Shown piece by piece: positions 34,070 through 42,559 of a stretch of DNA of 64,000 bases (within the stretch, counting starts at the first letter, position 1; each line of letters starts with the position of its first letter). The DNA is from Streptomyces sp. NRRL B-1140 (GTDB lineage: Bacteria > Actinomycetota > Actinomycetes > Streptomycetales > Streptomycetaceae): positions 148,320 through 212,319 of the forward strand of contig NZ_LGEA01000173.1 in NCBI RefSeq assembly GCF_001280065.1. The letters run 5' to 3'. The notes below the pieces were generated by a model. The model made no database searches, was not told the origin of the DNA, and saw nothing but the letters and a program-made list of their open reading frames with translations. Made by a program: the position numbers and the translations under genes.

Positions 34070-34097
34070 CGGCCCTCCACGCGTGCGTGGAGGGCCG
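34070..34097. terminator. Bidirectional terminator
   Basis: CGGCCCTCCACGC (34070-34082) and GCGTGGAGGGCCG (34085-34097) form a perfect 13-bp stem between convergent genes (stops at 34062 and 34121). Confidence 0.88.
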
Positions 34098-34120
34098 CTC
34101 GTCCTGCCGGCGTCAGTGGC

Positions 34121-36973
34121 TCACGGCTTGAGCACCAGCTTGTCGGCCGTGCTCTTCTCGACCGCCTGCTCCGAGAAGGACCAGGGCAGCAGTTCGCCGT
34201 CGGCCCACTTGTCGGTCTGGTCGACGTAGTGGGCGCTGTAGGCGTGCCCGGAGGCGCCGGTGAGGTTGATCCACTTCGACTTGTCGAGGTCGCCGAGGTT
34301 CACCACCATCCGCATGGACGGCACCCACACGACCCCGTAGCCGCCGGCCGCGTTCCAGCCGGTCGCGTTGACCGTGGCCTCGCCGCCGCCGAGCTCCCAG
34401 GGGCCGCGGTTGAGGGCGTACTGGATGAAACCGGGGCCCGCGGTGCCGAGGGTCTGGTTCTTCAGGAACAGGCGGTGCAGCCGGCCCCAGCTCCAGGTGT
34501 CGATGTCCTTGCCGAGCTTGGCGGTCAGCTCCCAGCGGGCGTCGATCATGGCCCGCTTGAACAGCTGGTCGCGGTCGTGGGCGGCGGGGCGGGCGCCCAC
34601 TCCCTCGGGGGTCGTCCACCAGTCGCTGTCCGGCTTGTCCATGAGTTTGCGCACCACCTCGAACCACCGGTCGCCGCCGTCCGGCTGGGCCTGGTCGGGG
34701 TCGCGCTGGCCGCACTCGCGGACCTTCTCGGCCTCGTCGGCCGGGCCGGTGGTGTTGACCGGCTCGACCCACAGGCACTGGCCCTTGGGCCGCAGCTCCT
34801 TGGGCAGCTTGTTGCCGAAGGCGAGCTTGAGGATGTTGCGCCACACGGCGTTGAAGTAGGCCGCTGCCGCGGAGTCGGCGTCCTGGGTGTAGTCCCAGCC
34901 CTCCAGGAGCTTCTGCGCGTCGCGGACGTCCTGGTTCTCCGGGTCGATCTTCAGCAGCGTGGGCACCAGCAGCCGGGCGATCTCGCTGCTGTTGTCCAGC
35001 TGCATCTGGCGCATGTCGTCCGTGGAGATCTTGCCGCCGTCCTTGATCTTCGACTGGATCAGGTCGGTGATCCGCTGGCTGCGTGCGCCGTAGCCCCAGT
35101 CCGCGGTGAGCGTGTACGGGTACTTGTCCGGGTCGATCACGGCCTGGTTGGCGGTGACGATGTAGCCGCGCTCCGGGTCGTACTCGTAGGGCAGCGCGTC
35201 CTGCGGGATGTAGCCCTTCCAGCGATACCCGGAGTCCCAGCCGGGCGCGGGGATGGAGCCGTTGTCCTTCTTCGCGCGGATCGGGATCTTCCCGGGCAGC
35301 GTGTAGCCGATGTGGTTCTCGTTGTCGGCGTAGATCAGGTTCTGCGAGGGCACCTCGAACTGCGCCGCGGCCTTGCGGAAGTCGCCCCAGTCCTTCGCCT
35401 TGTCCATGGCGAAGACGGCGTCCATGGTGGTGCCGGGCTGCAGGGCGGTCCAGCGCAGCGCGACGCCGTAGCCGTCACCCCGGTCGGGTGCGGCGGTGTC
35501 GACGGTGGCCTTCTTGCCGACCTTGACGAGCTCCTCGTCACGGTCGGACAGCAGGGGCATCCCGTCCTCGGTCTGCCGCACGACGATCTTCTTGGACTCG
35601 CCCCCGGCGACCTTGATGGTCTCCTCGCGGGTCGTGAAGGGCTTGACCTTGCCGTCGTACAGGTAGCCGTTGCCGGTGATCTTCTCCAGGTAGAGGTCCG
35701 TGACGTCCACGCCGGAGTTGGTCATGCCCCAGGCGATGTTCTGGTTGTGACCGATTATCACGCCCGGCATGCCGGCGAAGGTGTAGCCGCTGACGTCGTA
35801 CTGGCAGGCGCTGGAGACGCTGCGGCAGTGCAGGCCCATCTGGTACCAGACGGACGGCAGGGAGGGCGACAGGTGCGGGTCGTTGGCCAGCAGCGGCTTG
35901 CCGGTGATGGTGTGCTCCCCGCCGACGACCCAGGAGTTGGAGCCGATGCCGTCGCCGTTCACGCCGACGGCCGGCGGGAGGTCGTCCAGGACCTGGGTGA
36001 GGCCGCCGAGCTGGCTGTCCAGGCCCGCGGTGCCCGAGGCACCGGAGGCGGCGCCGCCCGTGCCGGACTCGGTGCCCGGCGTGCCGGAGGCGATGCCGCC
36101 CGCCCCGGAGCCGCCGGACGCCGTGCCCGTGGAGGTGCCGCCGGTCCCGTTCGCGCCGGAGGTGCCGGACGCGCCGCTCGTGCCGCCCTGTTCGAACGCC
36201 CCCGCCAGCTCGTTGTACTGGCCCTCCTGGACGATCGCCTTGTTGCGGTCGTACGGGTACTGCGGGTACAGGTCGGCGATCTGCTGGGGGCCGAGGCGGC
36301 TGGTCAGCAGGGCGCGGTCGATCTCGTCCTGCATGTTGCCGCGCAGGTCCCAGGCCATCGCCTTGAGCCAGGAGATCGAGTCGACCGGGGTCCACGCCTG
36401 CGGCTTGTAGTCGTTGGTGAAGCCCAGCGCCGCGTACTCCAGGGAGATGTCCTCGCCGTTCTTGCCCTGGAGGTAGGAGTTGACGCCCTCGGCGTACGCC
36501 TGGAGGTACTTCTTCGTGGCCGCCGACAGCTTGGTGTCGTACTCCTGCTTGGCGACCCGGTCCCAGCCGAGGGTGCGCAGGAACTCGTCGTTGTCGACCT
36601 GGCTCTTGCCGAACATCTCCGACAGCCGGCCCGAGGCCATGTGGCGGCGGACGTCCATCTCGTAGAACCGGTCCTGCGCCTGGACGTAGCCCTGCGCCAT
36701 GAACAGGTCCGCGTCGGAGGAGGCGTAGATCTGCGGGATGCCGTAGTTGTCCCGTTTGACCTCGACGGGACCCGAGAGGCCCTTCAGCGTCAGGGTGCCC
36801 TTGGTCTGCGGGAAGGAGGCCCGGACGGTACTGATGGACCAGTACGACCCGTACGCCACACCCCCGATGAGGGCCAGCACGAGGACGAGCACGATAAGTC
36901 GGGCTTTGCGCCCCTTTCTCCTGCCGGACTTGCCGGGCTGCTGACCCGTGGAGGCGGTGGTGTCGGTGGGCAT
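34121..36973 (-). CDS. Penicillin acylase-family (S45) membrane-anchored Ntn hydrolase
   Basis: 950 residues from the ATG at 36973. N-terminal Arg/Lys-rich segment plus one membrane helix (about 26-44) anchor it outside the cell; there is no cleavable lipobox. The alpha-chain part is followed by a Gly/Ser/Thr/Ala linker (about 264-317, repeated GTSGASGTSG and GTG units), then DGIGSNSWVVGG, where autocatalytic cleavage would expose Ser345 as nucleophile. Beta-chain motifs NDPHL and the later Asn oxyanion region follow. Family members hydrolyse penicillins, acyl-homoserine lactones or cephalosporin side chains. Which amide is cut here is unknown; quorum-signal or antibiotic acyl groups are options. 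Confidence 0.92.
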   Translation of the reverse strand: MPTDTTASTGQQPGKSGRRKGRKARLIVLVLVLALIGGVAYGSYWSISTVRASFPQTKGTLTLKGLSGPVEVKRDNYGIPQIYASSDADLFMAQGYVQAQDRFYEMDVRRHMASGRLSEMFGKSQVDNDEFLRTLGWDRVAKQEYDTKLSAATKKYLQAYAEGVNSYLQGKNGEDISLEYAALGFTNDYKPQAWTPVDSISWLKAMAWDLRGNMQDEIDRALLTSRLGPQQIADLYPQYPYDRNKAIVQEGQYNELAGAFEQGGTSGASGTSGANGTGGTSTGTASGGSGAGGIASGTPGTESGTGGAASGASGTAGLDSQLGGLTQVLDDLPPAVGVNGDGIGSNSWVVGGEHTITGKPLLANDPHLSPSLPSVWYQMGLHCRSVSSACQYDVSGYTFAGMPGVIIGHNQNIAWGMTNSGVDVTDLYLEKITGNGYLYDGKVKPFTTREETIKVAGGESKKIVVRQTEDGMPLLSDRDEELVKVGKKATVDTAAPDRGDGYGVALRWTALQPGTTMDAVFAMDKAKDWGDFRKAAAQFEVPSQNLIYADNENHIGYTLPGKIPIRAKKDNGSIPAPGWDSGYRWKGYIPQDALPYEYDPERGYIVTANQAVIDPDKYPYTLTADWGYGARSQRITDLIQSKIKDGGKISTDDMRQMQLDNSSEIARLLVPTLLKIDPENQDVRDAQKLLEGWDYTQDADSAAAAYFNAVWRNILKLAFGNKLPKELRPKGQCLWVEPVNTTGPADEAEKVRECGQRDPDQAQPDGGDRWFEVVRKLMDKPDSDWWTTPEGVGARPAAHDRDQLFKRAMIDARWELTAKLGKDIDTWSWGRLHRLFLKNQTLGTAGPGFIQYALNRGPWELGGGEATVNATGWNAAGGYGVVWVPSMRMVVNLGDLDKSKWINLTGASGHAYSAHYVDQTDKWADGELLPWSFSEQAVEKSTADKLVLKP

Positions 36974-37211
36974 CGCTGTCCTTGCTGTCCTAACGCGAGC
37001 GGCAGGTTCGGCTGTGCTTTTAACTGAGCGCTGGAGCAACGATAGGCGCAGGGCCTTGCACCCCTTGACGCGGAGTCGGGATCAAGCCCGGACGGACGTT
37101 CGATCTTGCCCGCCGAAGCGTCAAGAAATCGTCAAGACTTAGGTAAGGTAACGAAGTAGTTGGCGCGCTGCGCCACCGCTTCATGTGCGATGTACGTGAG
37201 CCCACGCGCGC

Positions 37212-38741
37212 GTGCGTGCGGGCCAGGGAAGGATTCGGCCGCTGACTGTTCACCACCTCAACCAGCTCCTGCTCGTCTGCTCGCTCGTCCTGCTCGTCGC
37301 CGTCGCAGCGGTACGGATCTCCTCGCGCAGCGGGCTCCCCAGCCTGCTCGTGTACCTGGGGATAGGCGTCGCCATGGGCCAGGACGGCGTGGGCGACATC
37401 CACTTCGACAACGCCGAGCTGACCCAGGTCATCGGATACGCGGCCCTGGTCGTGATCCTGGCCGAGGGCGGTCTGGGCACGAAGTGGAAGGAGATCAAGC
37501 CGGCCCTGCCGGCCGCCACGGCACTGGCGCTGGCCGGTGTCGCGGTGAGCGTCGGGGTCACGGCGTCGGCCGCGCACTATCTGATCGGGCTGGAGTGGCG
37601 GCAGGCGCTCATCATCGGGGCGGTCGTCTCCTCGACGGACGCGGCGGCCGTCTTCTCGGTGCTGCGCAAGATCCCGCTGCCCCCGCGCGTGACGGGCACA
37701 CTGGAGGCGGAGTCCGGCTTCAACGACGCCCCCGTGGTCATCCTCGTGGTCTCCCTGTCCACGGCCGGCCCGGTCGACCACTGGTACACGCTGCTGGGCG
37801 TGATCATCGGGGAGCTGGCCATCGGCGCGGCCATCGGGCTCGCGGTGGGCTGGCTGGGCTCCTGGGGCCTCAGGCACGTGGCGCTGCCCGCGTCGGGCCT
37901 CTACCCGATCGCCGTCATGGCGATCGCCGTGGTGGCGTACGCGGCCGGCGCGCTGGCCCACGGCAGCGGCTTCCTCGCGGTGTATCTCGCCGCGATGGTG
38001 ATGGGCAACGCGCGGCTGCCCCACTGGCCGGCCACGCGCGGGTTCGCCGACGGGCTCGGCTGGATGGCCCAGATCGGCATGTTCGTCCTGCTCGGCCTGC
38101 TGGTCACCCCGCACGAGCTGGGCGACGACATCGTGCCCGCGCTGGTCATCGGGCTGGTCCTGACCATGGTGGCCCGCCCGCTGAGCGTGGTGGTCTGCCT
38201 GTCGCCGTTCCGGGTGCCGTGGCAGGAGCAGGCCCTGATGTCCTGGGCGGGACTGCGCGGCGCCGTGCCCATCATCCTGGCGACCATCCCCATGGTGGAG
38301 GGCGTCGACGCCAGCCGCCGGATCTTCAACATCGTCTTCGTGCTGGTCGTCGTCTACACCCTGGTCCAGGGGCCGACGCTGCCGTGGCTGGGCCGCAAGC
38401 TGCGGCTCGGCGACGGTTCGGAGGCCGCCGACCTCGGCATCGAGTCGGCGCCGCTGGAGCGGCTGCGCGGGCATCTGCTGTCCGTGGCGATCCCCGGCGA
38501 ATCGAAGATGCACGGTGTGGAAGTGGCCGAACTCCGGCTGCCGCACGGCGCCGCCGTGACCCTCATCGTCCGCGGGGGCGAGTCCTTCGTTCCGCTGCCC
38601 ACGACGATCCTGCAACGCGGGGACGAGCTCCTCGTGGTCGCCACGGACCCCGTCCGGGACGCGACCGAGAACCGGCTGCGGGCCGTGGGGCACGGCGGCA
38701 AACTGGCCGGCTGGCTGGGCACGGGCGGGTCGAGCGCCTGA
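37212..38741 (+). CDS. Potassium/proton antiporter (CPA1, NhaP2/CvrA type) with TrkA-C domain
   Basis: 509 residues from the GTG at 37212. About 12-13 membrane helices with the antiporter signature AESGFNDAPVVI (Asn-Asp pair) and SSTDAAAVFSVLRK. From about residue 405 a cytosolic RCK_C/TrkA-C domain (MHGVEVAELRLPHGA..RGDELLVVA) that in relatives binds nucleotides including c-di-AMP. A CTG at 37242 lies behind a much better ribosome site (GGGAAGGA) and would start LTVHHLNQ; it may be the true start. Two CGTCAAGA copies 11 bp apart (37119-37126, 37130-37137) lie in the leader. Confidence 0.9.
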   Translation: MRAGQGRIRPLTVHHLNQLLLVCSLVLLVAVAAVRISSRSGLPSLLVYLGIGVAMGQDGVGDIHFDNAELTQVIGYAALVVILAEGGLGTKWKEIKPALPAATALALAGVAVSVGVTASAAHYLIGLEWRQALIIGAVVSSTDAAAVFSVLRKIPLPPRVTGTLEAESGFNDAPVVILVVSLSTAGPVDHWYTLLGVIIGELAIGAAIGLAVGWLGSWGLRHVALPASGLYPIAVMAIAVVAYAAGALAHGSGFLAVYLAAMVMGNARLPHWPATRGFADGLGWMAQIGMFVLLGLLVTPHELGDDIVPALVIGLVLTMVARPLSVVVCLSPFRVPWQEQALMSWAGLRGAVPIILATIPMVEGVDASRRIFNIVFVLVVVYTLVQGPTLPWLGRKLRLGDGSEAADLGIESAPLERLRGHLLSVAIPGESKMHGVEVAELRLPHGAAVTLIVRGGESFVPLPTTILQRGDELLVVATDPVRDATENRLRAVGHGGKLAGWLGTGGSSA

Positions 38742-39010
38742 GGGGGGACGTTTTGCGCCCTTTGTGATTCACAGGGCGGCAGCCCCATGGTGCTCACTTT
38801 CACAGGCACACCCGACCTTGATCCCTGTACGATGAAGGCGTTACCCAGATCGAACCAACTCTGCCTGACGCAGAGCTGGCGCGACCGTATGGCGGTCGGG
38901 ACACCCCTCCTCACCGGGCCCCGGCATCTACCGCAGTTCCGCGCAAGAGGACAGCTCTCGGCGCCGCCCGCTACGGGGCCGCGCTACCAGGCGGCAGAAA
39001 GGCACGGGCC
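38742..39010. other. 269-bp gap with consecutive hairpins ahead of an MFS gene
   Basis: CGCCC (38756-38760) pairs with GGGCG (38774-38778) around TGTGATTCACA, plausibly the antiporter terminator. Further on are two adjacent stems: CCA-CTCTGC (38855-38864) with GCAGAG-TGG (38870-38879), loop CTGAC; and CGACCG (38882-38887) with CGGTCG (38893-38898), loop TATGG. They would lie in the 5' leader of the MFS gene. No known riboswitch core recognised. Confidence 0.4.
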
Positions 39011-40303
39011 GTGGCGTCCACGGTCACCTCGAAGCCGTCGGAGAACCCGACGGCATCCGCCCGCCCGGGATACGGCCGGCTGCTGCGCACCCGCGGCGCC
39101 TGGACGTTCCTGGTCCCCGGCTTCGCGGCACGTCAGCCGTTCGCGATGCTGACCATCTCCATCGTGCTGCTGGTGCAGCACACCACCGGCTCCTACGGCG
39201 CGGCGGGCGCCGCCGCGGCCGTCACCGGCGTCTCCATGGCCCTGTTCGCGCCCTACAGCGGCCGCCTCGCCGACCGCTACGGCCAGCGCGCCGTGCTGAT
39301 CCCGGGAGTGCTGCTGCACGCGGTCGCCGGGCTGACGCTGACGGCGCTCGCGCTGCTGGACGCGCCCCTGTGGGCGGTGTTCGCGGCGGCCGTGCCGACC
39401 GGTGCCTCGGTGCCGCAGGTCGGCCCGATGGTGCGGGCCCGCTGGGGTGTGAAGCTCAAGGACTCGCCACTGATGACCACCGCGGCGGCCTTCGAGTCCG
39501 TCACGGACGAACTGACCTTCGTGGTCGGGCCGCTGCTGGCCACCGCCCTGTGCACGGCCGTCGACCCGGCCGCCGGGCTCGTCACCGAGGCCTCGCTGAC
39601 CCTGATCGGCGGACTGCTGTTCGCCGCGCAGAAGAGCACGCAGCCCTCGGTCGCCGGCAGCGGGCACGCGCGCGTGGAGCACACTTCGGCCCTGCGCGTC
39701 CCCGGCGTGCGCGTGCTGATCGTGACCTTCCTGGGCATCGGCACCGTCTTCGGCGGCATGCAGGTCTCGCTGGCGGCGTTCACCGAGTCGATCGGCGAAC
39801 CGGGTCTGAACGGCGTCCTCTACGGCGTCTTCGCCGCGGGCAACATGCTCTCCGGCGTGGTGTGCGGCGCGATCGCCTGGAAGGCGGCCCCGCAGCGGCG
39901 CCTGGTCGTCGGCTACACGGCGCTCGCCCTCACCGCGTCGGGCCTGTGGGCCGCCCACTCGGTGCCGGTCCTCGCGGGCCTCGGCCTGCTGGTCGGGATG
40001 TGCATCGCGCCCGCCCTGATCACCGGTTACACCCTGGTCGAGAGTCTGGTCCCGGCCGGTGCGCGCACCGAGGCCTTCACCTGGCTGACCGGCGCGGTGG
40101 CGCTCGGCCAGGCCGCCGCCGTCACGGTCGCCGGACAGCTGGAGGACCGCTTCTGGTCGGGCGCCGGTTTCCTGGTGCCGATGGGCGGCACTCTGCTGGC
40201 CCTGCTGACCCTCCTGGCCCTGCGTTCCCGGCTGGTGGCGCGGGGCAACGGCCGGACCGTCGCACGTGGCGTGGGTCACCGCGTGCCGGTGGCAGTGGAC
40301 TGA
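39011..40303 (+). CDS. Major facilitator superfamily transporter
   Basis: 430 residues, twelve predicted helices. N-terminal half contains GVSMALFAPYSGRLADRYGQRAVLI split as the MFS loop 2-3 motif (G-R-L-A-D-R-x-G). Second half starts near residue 233 (VPGVRVLIVTFLGIGTVFGG). GTG start at 39011 after a GGCGGCAGAAAGG leader. It resembles Streptomyces proton-driven exporters of unknown substrate. Not obviously in an operon; a structured leader precedes it. Confidence 0.9.
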   Translation: MASTVTSKPSENPTASARPGYGRLLRTRGAWTFLVPGFAARQPFAMLTISIVLLVQHTTGSYGAAGAAAAVTGVSMALFAPYSGRLADRYGQRAVLIPGVLLHAVAGLTLTALALLDAPLWAVFAAAVPTGASVPQVGPMVRARWGVKLKDSPLMTTAAAFESVTDELTFVVGPLLATALCTAVDPAAGLVTEASLTLIGGLLFAAQKSTQPSVAGSGHARVEHTSALRVPGVRVLIVTFLGIGTVFGGMQVSLAAFTESIGEPGLNGVLYGVFAAGNMLSGVVCGAIAWKAAPQRRLVVGYTALALTASGLWAAHSVPVLAGLGLLVGMCIAPALITGYTLVESLVPAGARTEAFTWLTGAVALGQAAAVTVAGQLEDRFWSGAGFLVPMGGTLLALLTLLALRSRLVARGNGRTVARGVGHRVPVAVD

Positions 40304-40333
40304 GCGGCCGGAATACGTCACTATGGATCGTCG

Positions 40334-40360
40334 TTAGCACTCATCGAGTGAGAGTGCCAG
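40334..40360. promoter_or_regulatory. CIRCE-like HrcA operator upstream of the FmdB/Ruc-type gene
   Basis: TTAGCACTC-N9-GAGTGCCAG. The consensus CIRCE is TTAGCACTC-N9-GAGTGCTAA, so 16 of 18 arm positions match with the exact 9-bp spacer. The element abuts the AGGAGGA ribosome site of the next gene, the usual position for HrcA repression of chaperone genes. Confidence 0.85.
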
Positions 40361-40370
40361 GAGGAAGACA

Positions 40371-40688
40371 GTGCCGACCTACCAGTACCAGTGCACCGAG
40401 TGCGGCGAAGGCCTCGAGGCGGTGCAGAAGTTCACCGACGACGCCCTCACCGAGTGCCCCAGCTGCAAGGGCCGCCTGAAGAAGGTGTTCTCGGCGGTCG
40501 GCATCGTCTTCAAGGGCTCCGGCTTCTACCGGAACGACAGCCGCGGCTCCTCGTCGAGCAGCTCCCCGGCGAAGTCGTCGAGCACCTCGTCCTCGGGCTC
40601 GTCGTCCTCCGACTCCGGCTCGTCGGGCTCCACTGCGAGCTCCTCGTCGAGCACCGGCAGCTCCTCCAGCAGCACCACCGCCGCGTAA
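40371..40688 (+). CDS. FmdB-family zinc-ribbon protein, probable redox chaperone Ruc homologue
   Basis: 105 residues, GTG start behind AGGAGGA. N-terminal zinc ribbon with Cys8/Cys11 and Cys29/Cys32 (MPTYQYQCTECG, TECPSCKGRL), the conserved KVFSAVGIVFKGSGFYRND block, then a low-complexity Ser tail (about 59-105, 30 or more Ser). From memory this is the exact design of M. tuberculosis Rv0991c (Ruc), a redox-regulated chaperone whose four cysteines hold zinc in the reduced state and whose tail is disordered; that gene is HrcA-controlled. The CIRCE-like element supports the same role here: heat- and oxidation-induced holdase in the cytosol. Function is inferred from homology and operator. Confidence 0.85.
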   Translation: MPTYQYQCTECGEGLEAVQKFTDDALTECPSCKGRLKKVFSAVGIVFKGSGFYRNDSRGSSSSSSPAKSSSTSSSGSSSSDSGSSGSTASSSSSTGSSSSSTTAA

Positions 40689-40704
40689 GGCCTGATTCTT
40701 ACGG

Positions 40705-40732
40705 GACCCTGTCGCCCTCGGGCGACGGGGTC
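40705..40732 (+). terminator. Stem-loop after the FmdB/Ruc-type gene
   Basis: GACCCTGTCGCCC (40705-40717) pairs with GGGCGACGGGGTC (40720-40732), one T-G wobble. Only 34 bp remain before mtnP, so mtnP likely has its own promoter or partial read-through. Confidence 0.75.
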
Positions 40733-40765
40733 CTCGGCGTCTCCGCCTGCGGTTAGGGTGCGGGC

Positions 40766-41626
40766 ATGGCGAACAAGGCGAACGCGACGGACCAGGCAGG
40801 CGCCGGGATCGGCGTCATCGGCGGCTCGGGGTTCTACTCCTTCCTCGACGACGTGACCGAGATACAGGTCGACACCCCGTACGGGCCGCCCAGCGACTCC
40901 CTCTTCCTCGGTGACGTCGCCGGCCGGCGGGTCGCCTTCCTGCCGCGGCACGGCCGGGGCCATCACCTGCCGCCGCACCGGATCAACTACCGCGCCAACC
41001 TGTGGGCGCTGCGCTCGGTCGGCGTGCGCCAGGTCCTGGCCCCGTGCGCCGTGGGCGGCCTGCGACCCGAGTACGGTCCGGGCACGCTGCTGGTCCCGGA
41101 CCAGCTGGTCGACCGCACGAAGTCCCGCGCGGGCACCTTCTTCGACGGGCTGCCGCTGCCCGACGGCTCGGTGCCCAACGTGGTGCACGTGTCGCTGGCC
41201 GACCCCTACTGCCCCGCCGGGCGGGCCGTCGCGCTGAAGGCGGCGCGCGGCCGGGACTGGGAGCCGGTGGACGGCGGCACCCTGGTCGTCGTCGAGGGGC
41301 CGCGCTTCTCGACCCGTGCGGAATCGTTGTGGCACCAGGCGCAGGGCTGGTCCGTGGTGGGCATGACCGGGCATCCCGAGGCGGCGCTCGCCCGTGAGCT
41401 GGAGCTCTGCTACACGTCCCTGACCCTGGTCACCGACCTCGACGCGGGTGCCGAGACGGGTGAGGGGGTCTCCCACGACGAGGTGCTCCGGGTGTTCGCG
41501 GCGAACGTGGACCGGCTGCGTGGGGTGCTGTTCGACGCGGTGGCCGGGCTGCCCGCGGATGACGAGCGGGACTGTCTGTGTGTGAGCGCGCTGGGCGGGA
41601 TGGATCCGGGGTTCGCTCTGCCGTAG
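40766..41626 (+). CDS. mtnP: S-methyl-5'-thioadenosine phosphorylase
   Basis: Phosphorolysis of 5'-methylthioadenosine to adenine and methylthioribose-1-phosphate in methionine salvage. 286 residues from the ATG at 40766. IGGSGFYSFLDD (about 17-28), LPRHGRGHHLPPHRINYRAN (about 59-78) with the phosphate-binding Arg/His, VEGPRFSTRAES and VVGMTGHPEAALARE are diagnostic of the MTAP/PNP family. The NMTGxPE variant here is GMTGHPE, closer to MTA phosphorylase than purine-nucleoside phosphorylase. Confidence 0.94.
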   Translation: MANKANATDQAGAGIGVIGGSGFYSFLDDVTEIQVDTPYGPPSDSLFLGDVAGRRVAFLPRHGRGHHLPPHRINYRANLWALRSVGVRQVLAPCAVGGLRPEYGPGTLLVPDQLVDRTKSRAGTFFDGLPLPDGSVPNVVHVSLADPYCPAGRAVALKAARGRDWEPVDGGTLVVVEGPRFSTRAESLWHQAQGWSVVGMTGHPEAALARELELCYTSLTLVTDLDAGAETGEGVSHDEVLRVFAANVDRLRGVLFDAVAGLPADDERDCLCVSALGGMDPGFALP

Positions 41627-41700
41627 TGGGCTTGGGCGGGCCGGGGCGCGAGGGGCGTTGCAGGGCCGGGGACGTTCCTGAGGCTGGGCTCGGGAGCTGA

Positions 41701-41740
41701 AGCGTCCCGTTCGGGGAGGTGGTGGAGCGTCCCGTTCGGG
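41701..41740. repeat. Two direct 15-bp repeats in the mtnP-SAF gap
   Basis: AGCGTCCCGTTCGGG at 41701-41715 and 41726-41740, 25 bp apart, inside a 213-bp gap with no other feature. Could be tandem operator sites or slippage; no known regulator recognised. Confidence 0.6.
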
Positions 41741-41839
41741 TGAGGGAGTTGTCCACAGGTCGGTCGGGAATCCACAGGCTCGAGCGGGCGGTGGCGCGAG
41801 GCCTCATCGTAAGGAGCGCAAGCCGGTCCCTCGTCGCAG

Positions 41840-42442
41840 GTGGTGGTCTTCGTGCCCTTCGCTCGTTCCTCGGTCGTGTCCTCTCCTCCCTCCTGGTCAC
41901 TCGCCTCGGGCCCGCCCGGGGCGGAGGTGCCCGCGACCCGTGAGGTACCGCGGTTCGACCCGGTACGGGTGCGCGGCGGTCACCGCTCCGGCCGGCTCGT
42001 CCGGCACCGGCGGCGGGCCGTGGCCGTCGGCCTCGCGGTGACCGCGACGGCGCTCGTGGCGGCGGGCCCGCGCGACACCGACGGGGCCCGTGGTCATCCG
42101 AGGGCCAGACCTCCCGCGCACACGGTGACGCTGCCCGGGCAGCAGCCCGCCGGCCCGCGTCGTGCCGCCGGGTCGGTGACGGCCCCGGTCCGGATCTCCG
42201 ACGCGGCCACCGTGCGGCTGCTGCGGCCCGGTGACCGGGTCGACGTCATCGCCGCCGAGGAGGCGGTGCGGGGTGGCGCTGCCCGGGTGGTCGCGCGCGG
42301 GGCCAGGGTCACGAAGGTTCCGGAGGCGGTGGAGGGTGCGGACGACAGCGGGGCGCTGGTCGTGCTGTCGGTTCCGCGGGCCACGGCCGCGCGGCTGGCC
42401 GGTGCGGGTGCCACGGGGCGGTTGGCGGTGACGCTGTGGTGA
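41840..42442 (+). CDS. SAF/RcpC-like (CpaB-type) single-pass secreted protein
   Basis: 200 residues from the GTG at 41840; other GTGs at 41843 and 41852 are possible. A basic stretch (RSGRLVRHRRRA) leads into a short hydrophobic segment (about 60-76), then APVRISDAATVRLLRPGDRVDVIAAE and GARVTKVP, the RcpC/SAF signature found in Flp-pilus assembly proteins CpaB. No other pilus gene is in the window, so it stands alone beside mscL. The SAF-like fold is secure by motif; a pilus role is not. Confidence 0.78.
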   Translation: MVVFVPFARSSVVSSPPSWSLASGPPGAEVPATREVPRFDPVRVRGGHRSGRLVRHRRRAVAVGLAVTATALVAAGPRDTDGARGHPRARPPAHTVTLPGQQPAGPRRAAGSVTAPVRISDAATVRLLRPGDRVDVIAAEEAVRGGAARVVARGARVTKVPEAVEGADDSGALVVLSVPRATAARLAGAGATGRLAVTLW

Positions 42443-42559
42443 GGGTCGGGGAGCCCCGGTGTCTTGTCGAGGGACCCGGGTTCCCGCCTCGGCCCGGCGT
42501 TGACGTAGGTTGCGGAGCGTTTTGTTCCACAAGCTGCTCGTGTGAGGAGACGCCCCGAG

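Noticed and set aside
38787..39152. Open frame with ATG overlapping the MFS leader
   Set aside because: Runs into the MFS gene in another frame, becomes Arg/Pro-rich, and lacks a ribosome site.
41763..41790. Second SigR promoter (GGGAAT) upstream of the SAF-domain gene
   Set aside because: At 18 bp the downstream triplet is GGT rather than GTT.
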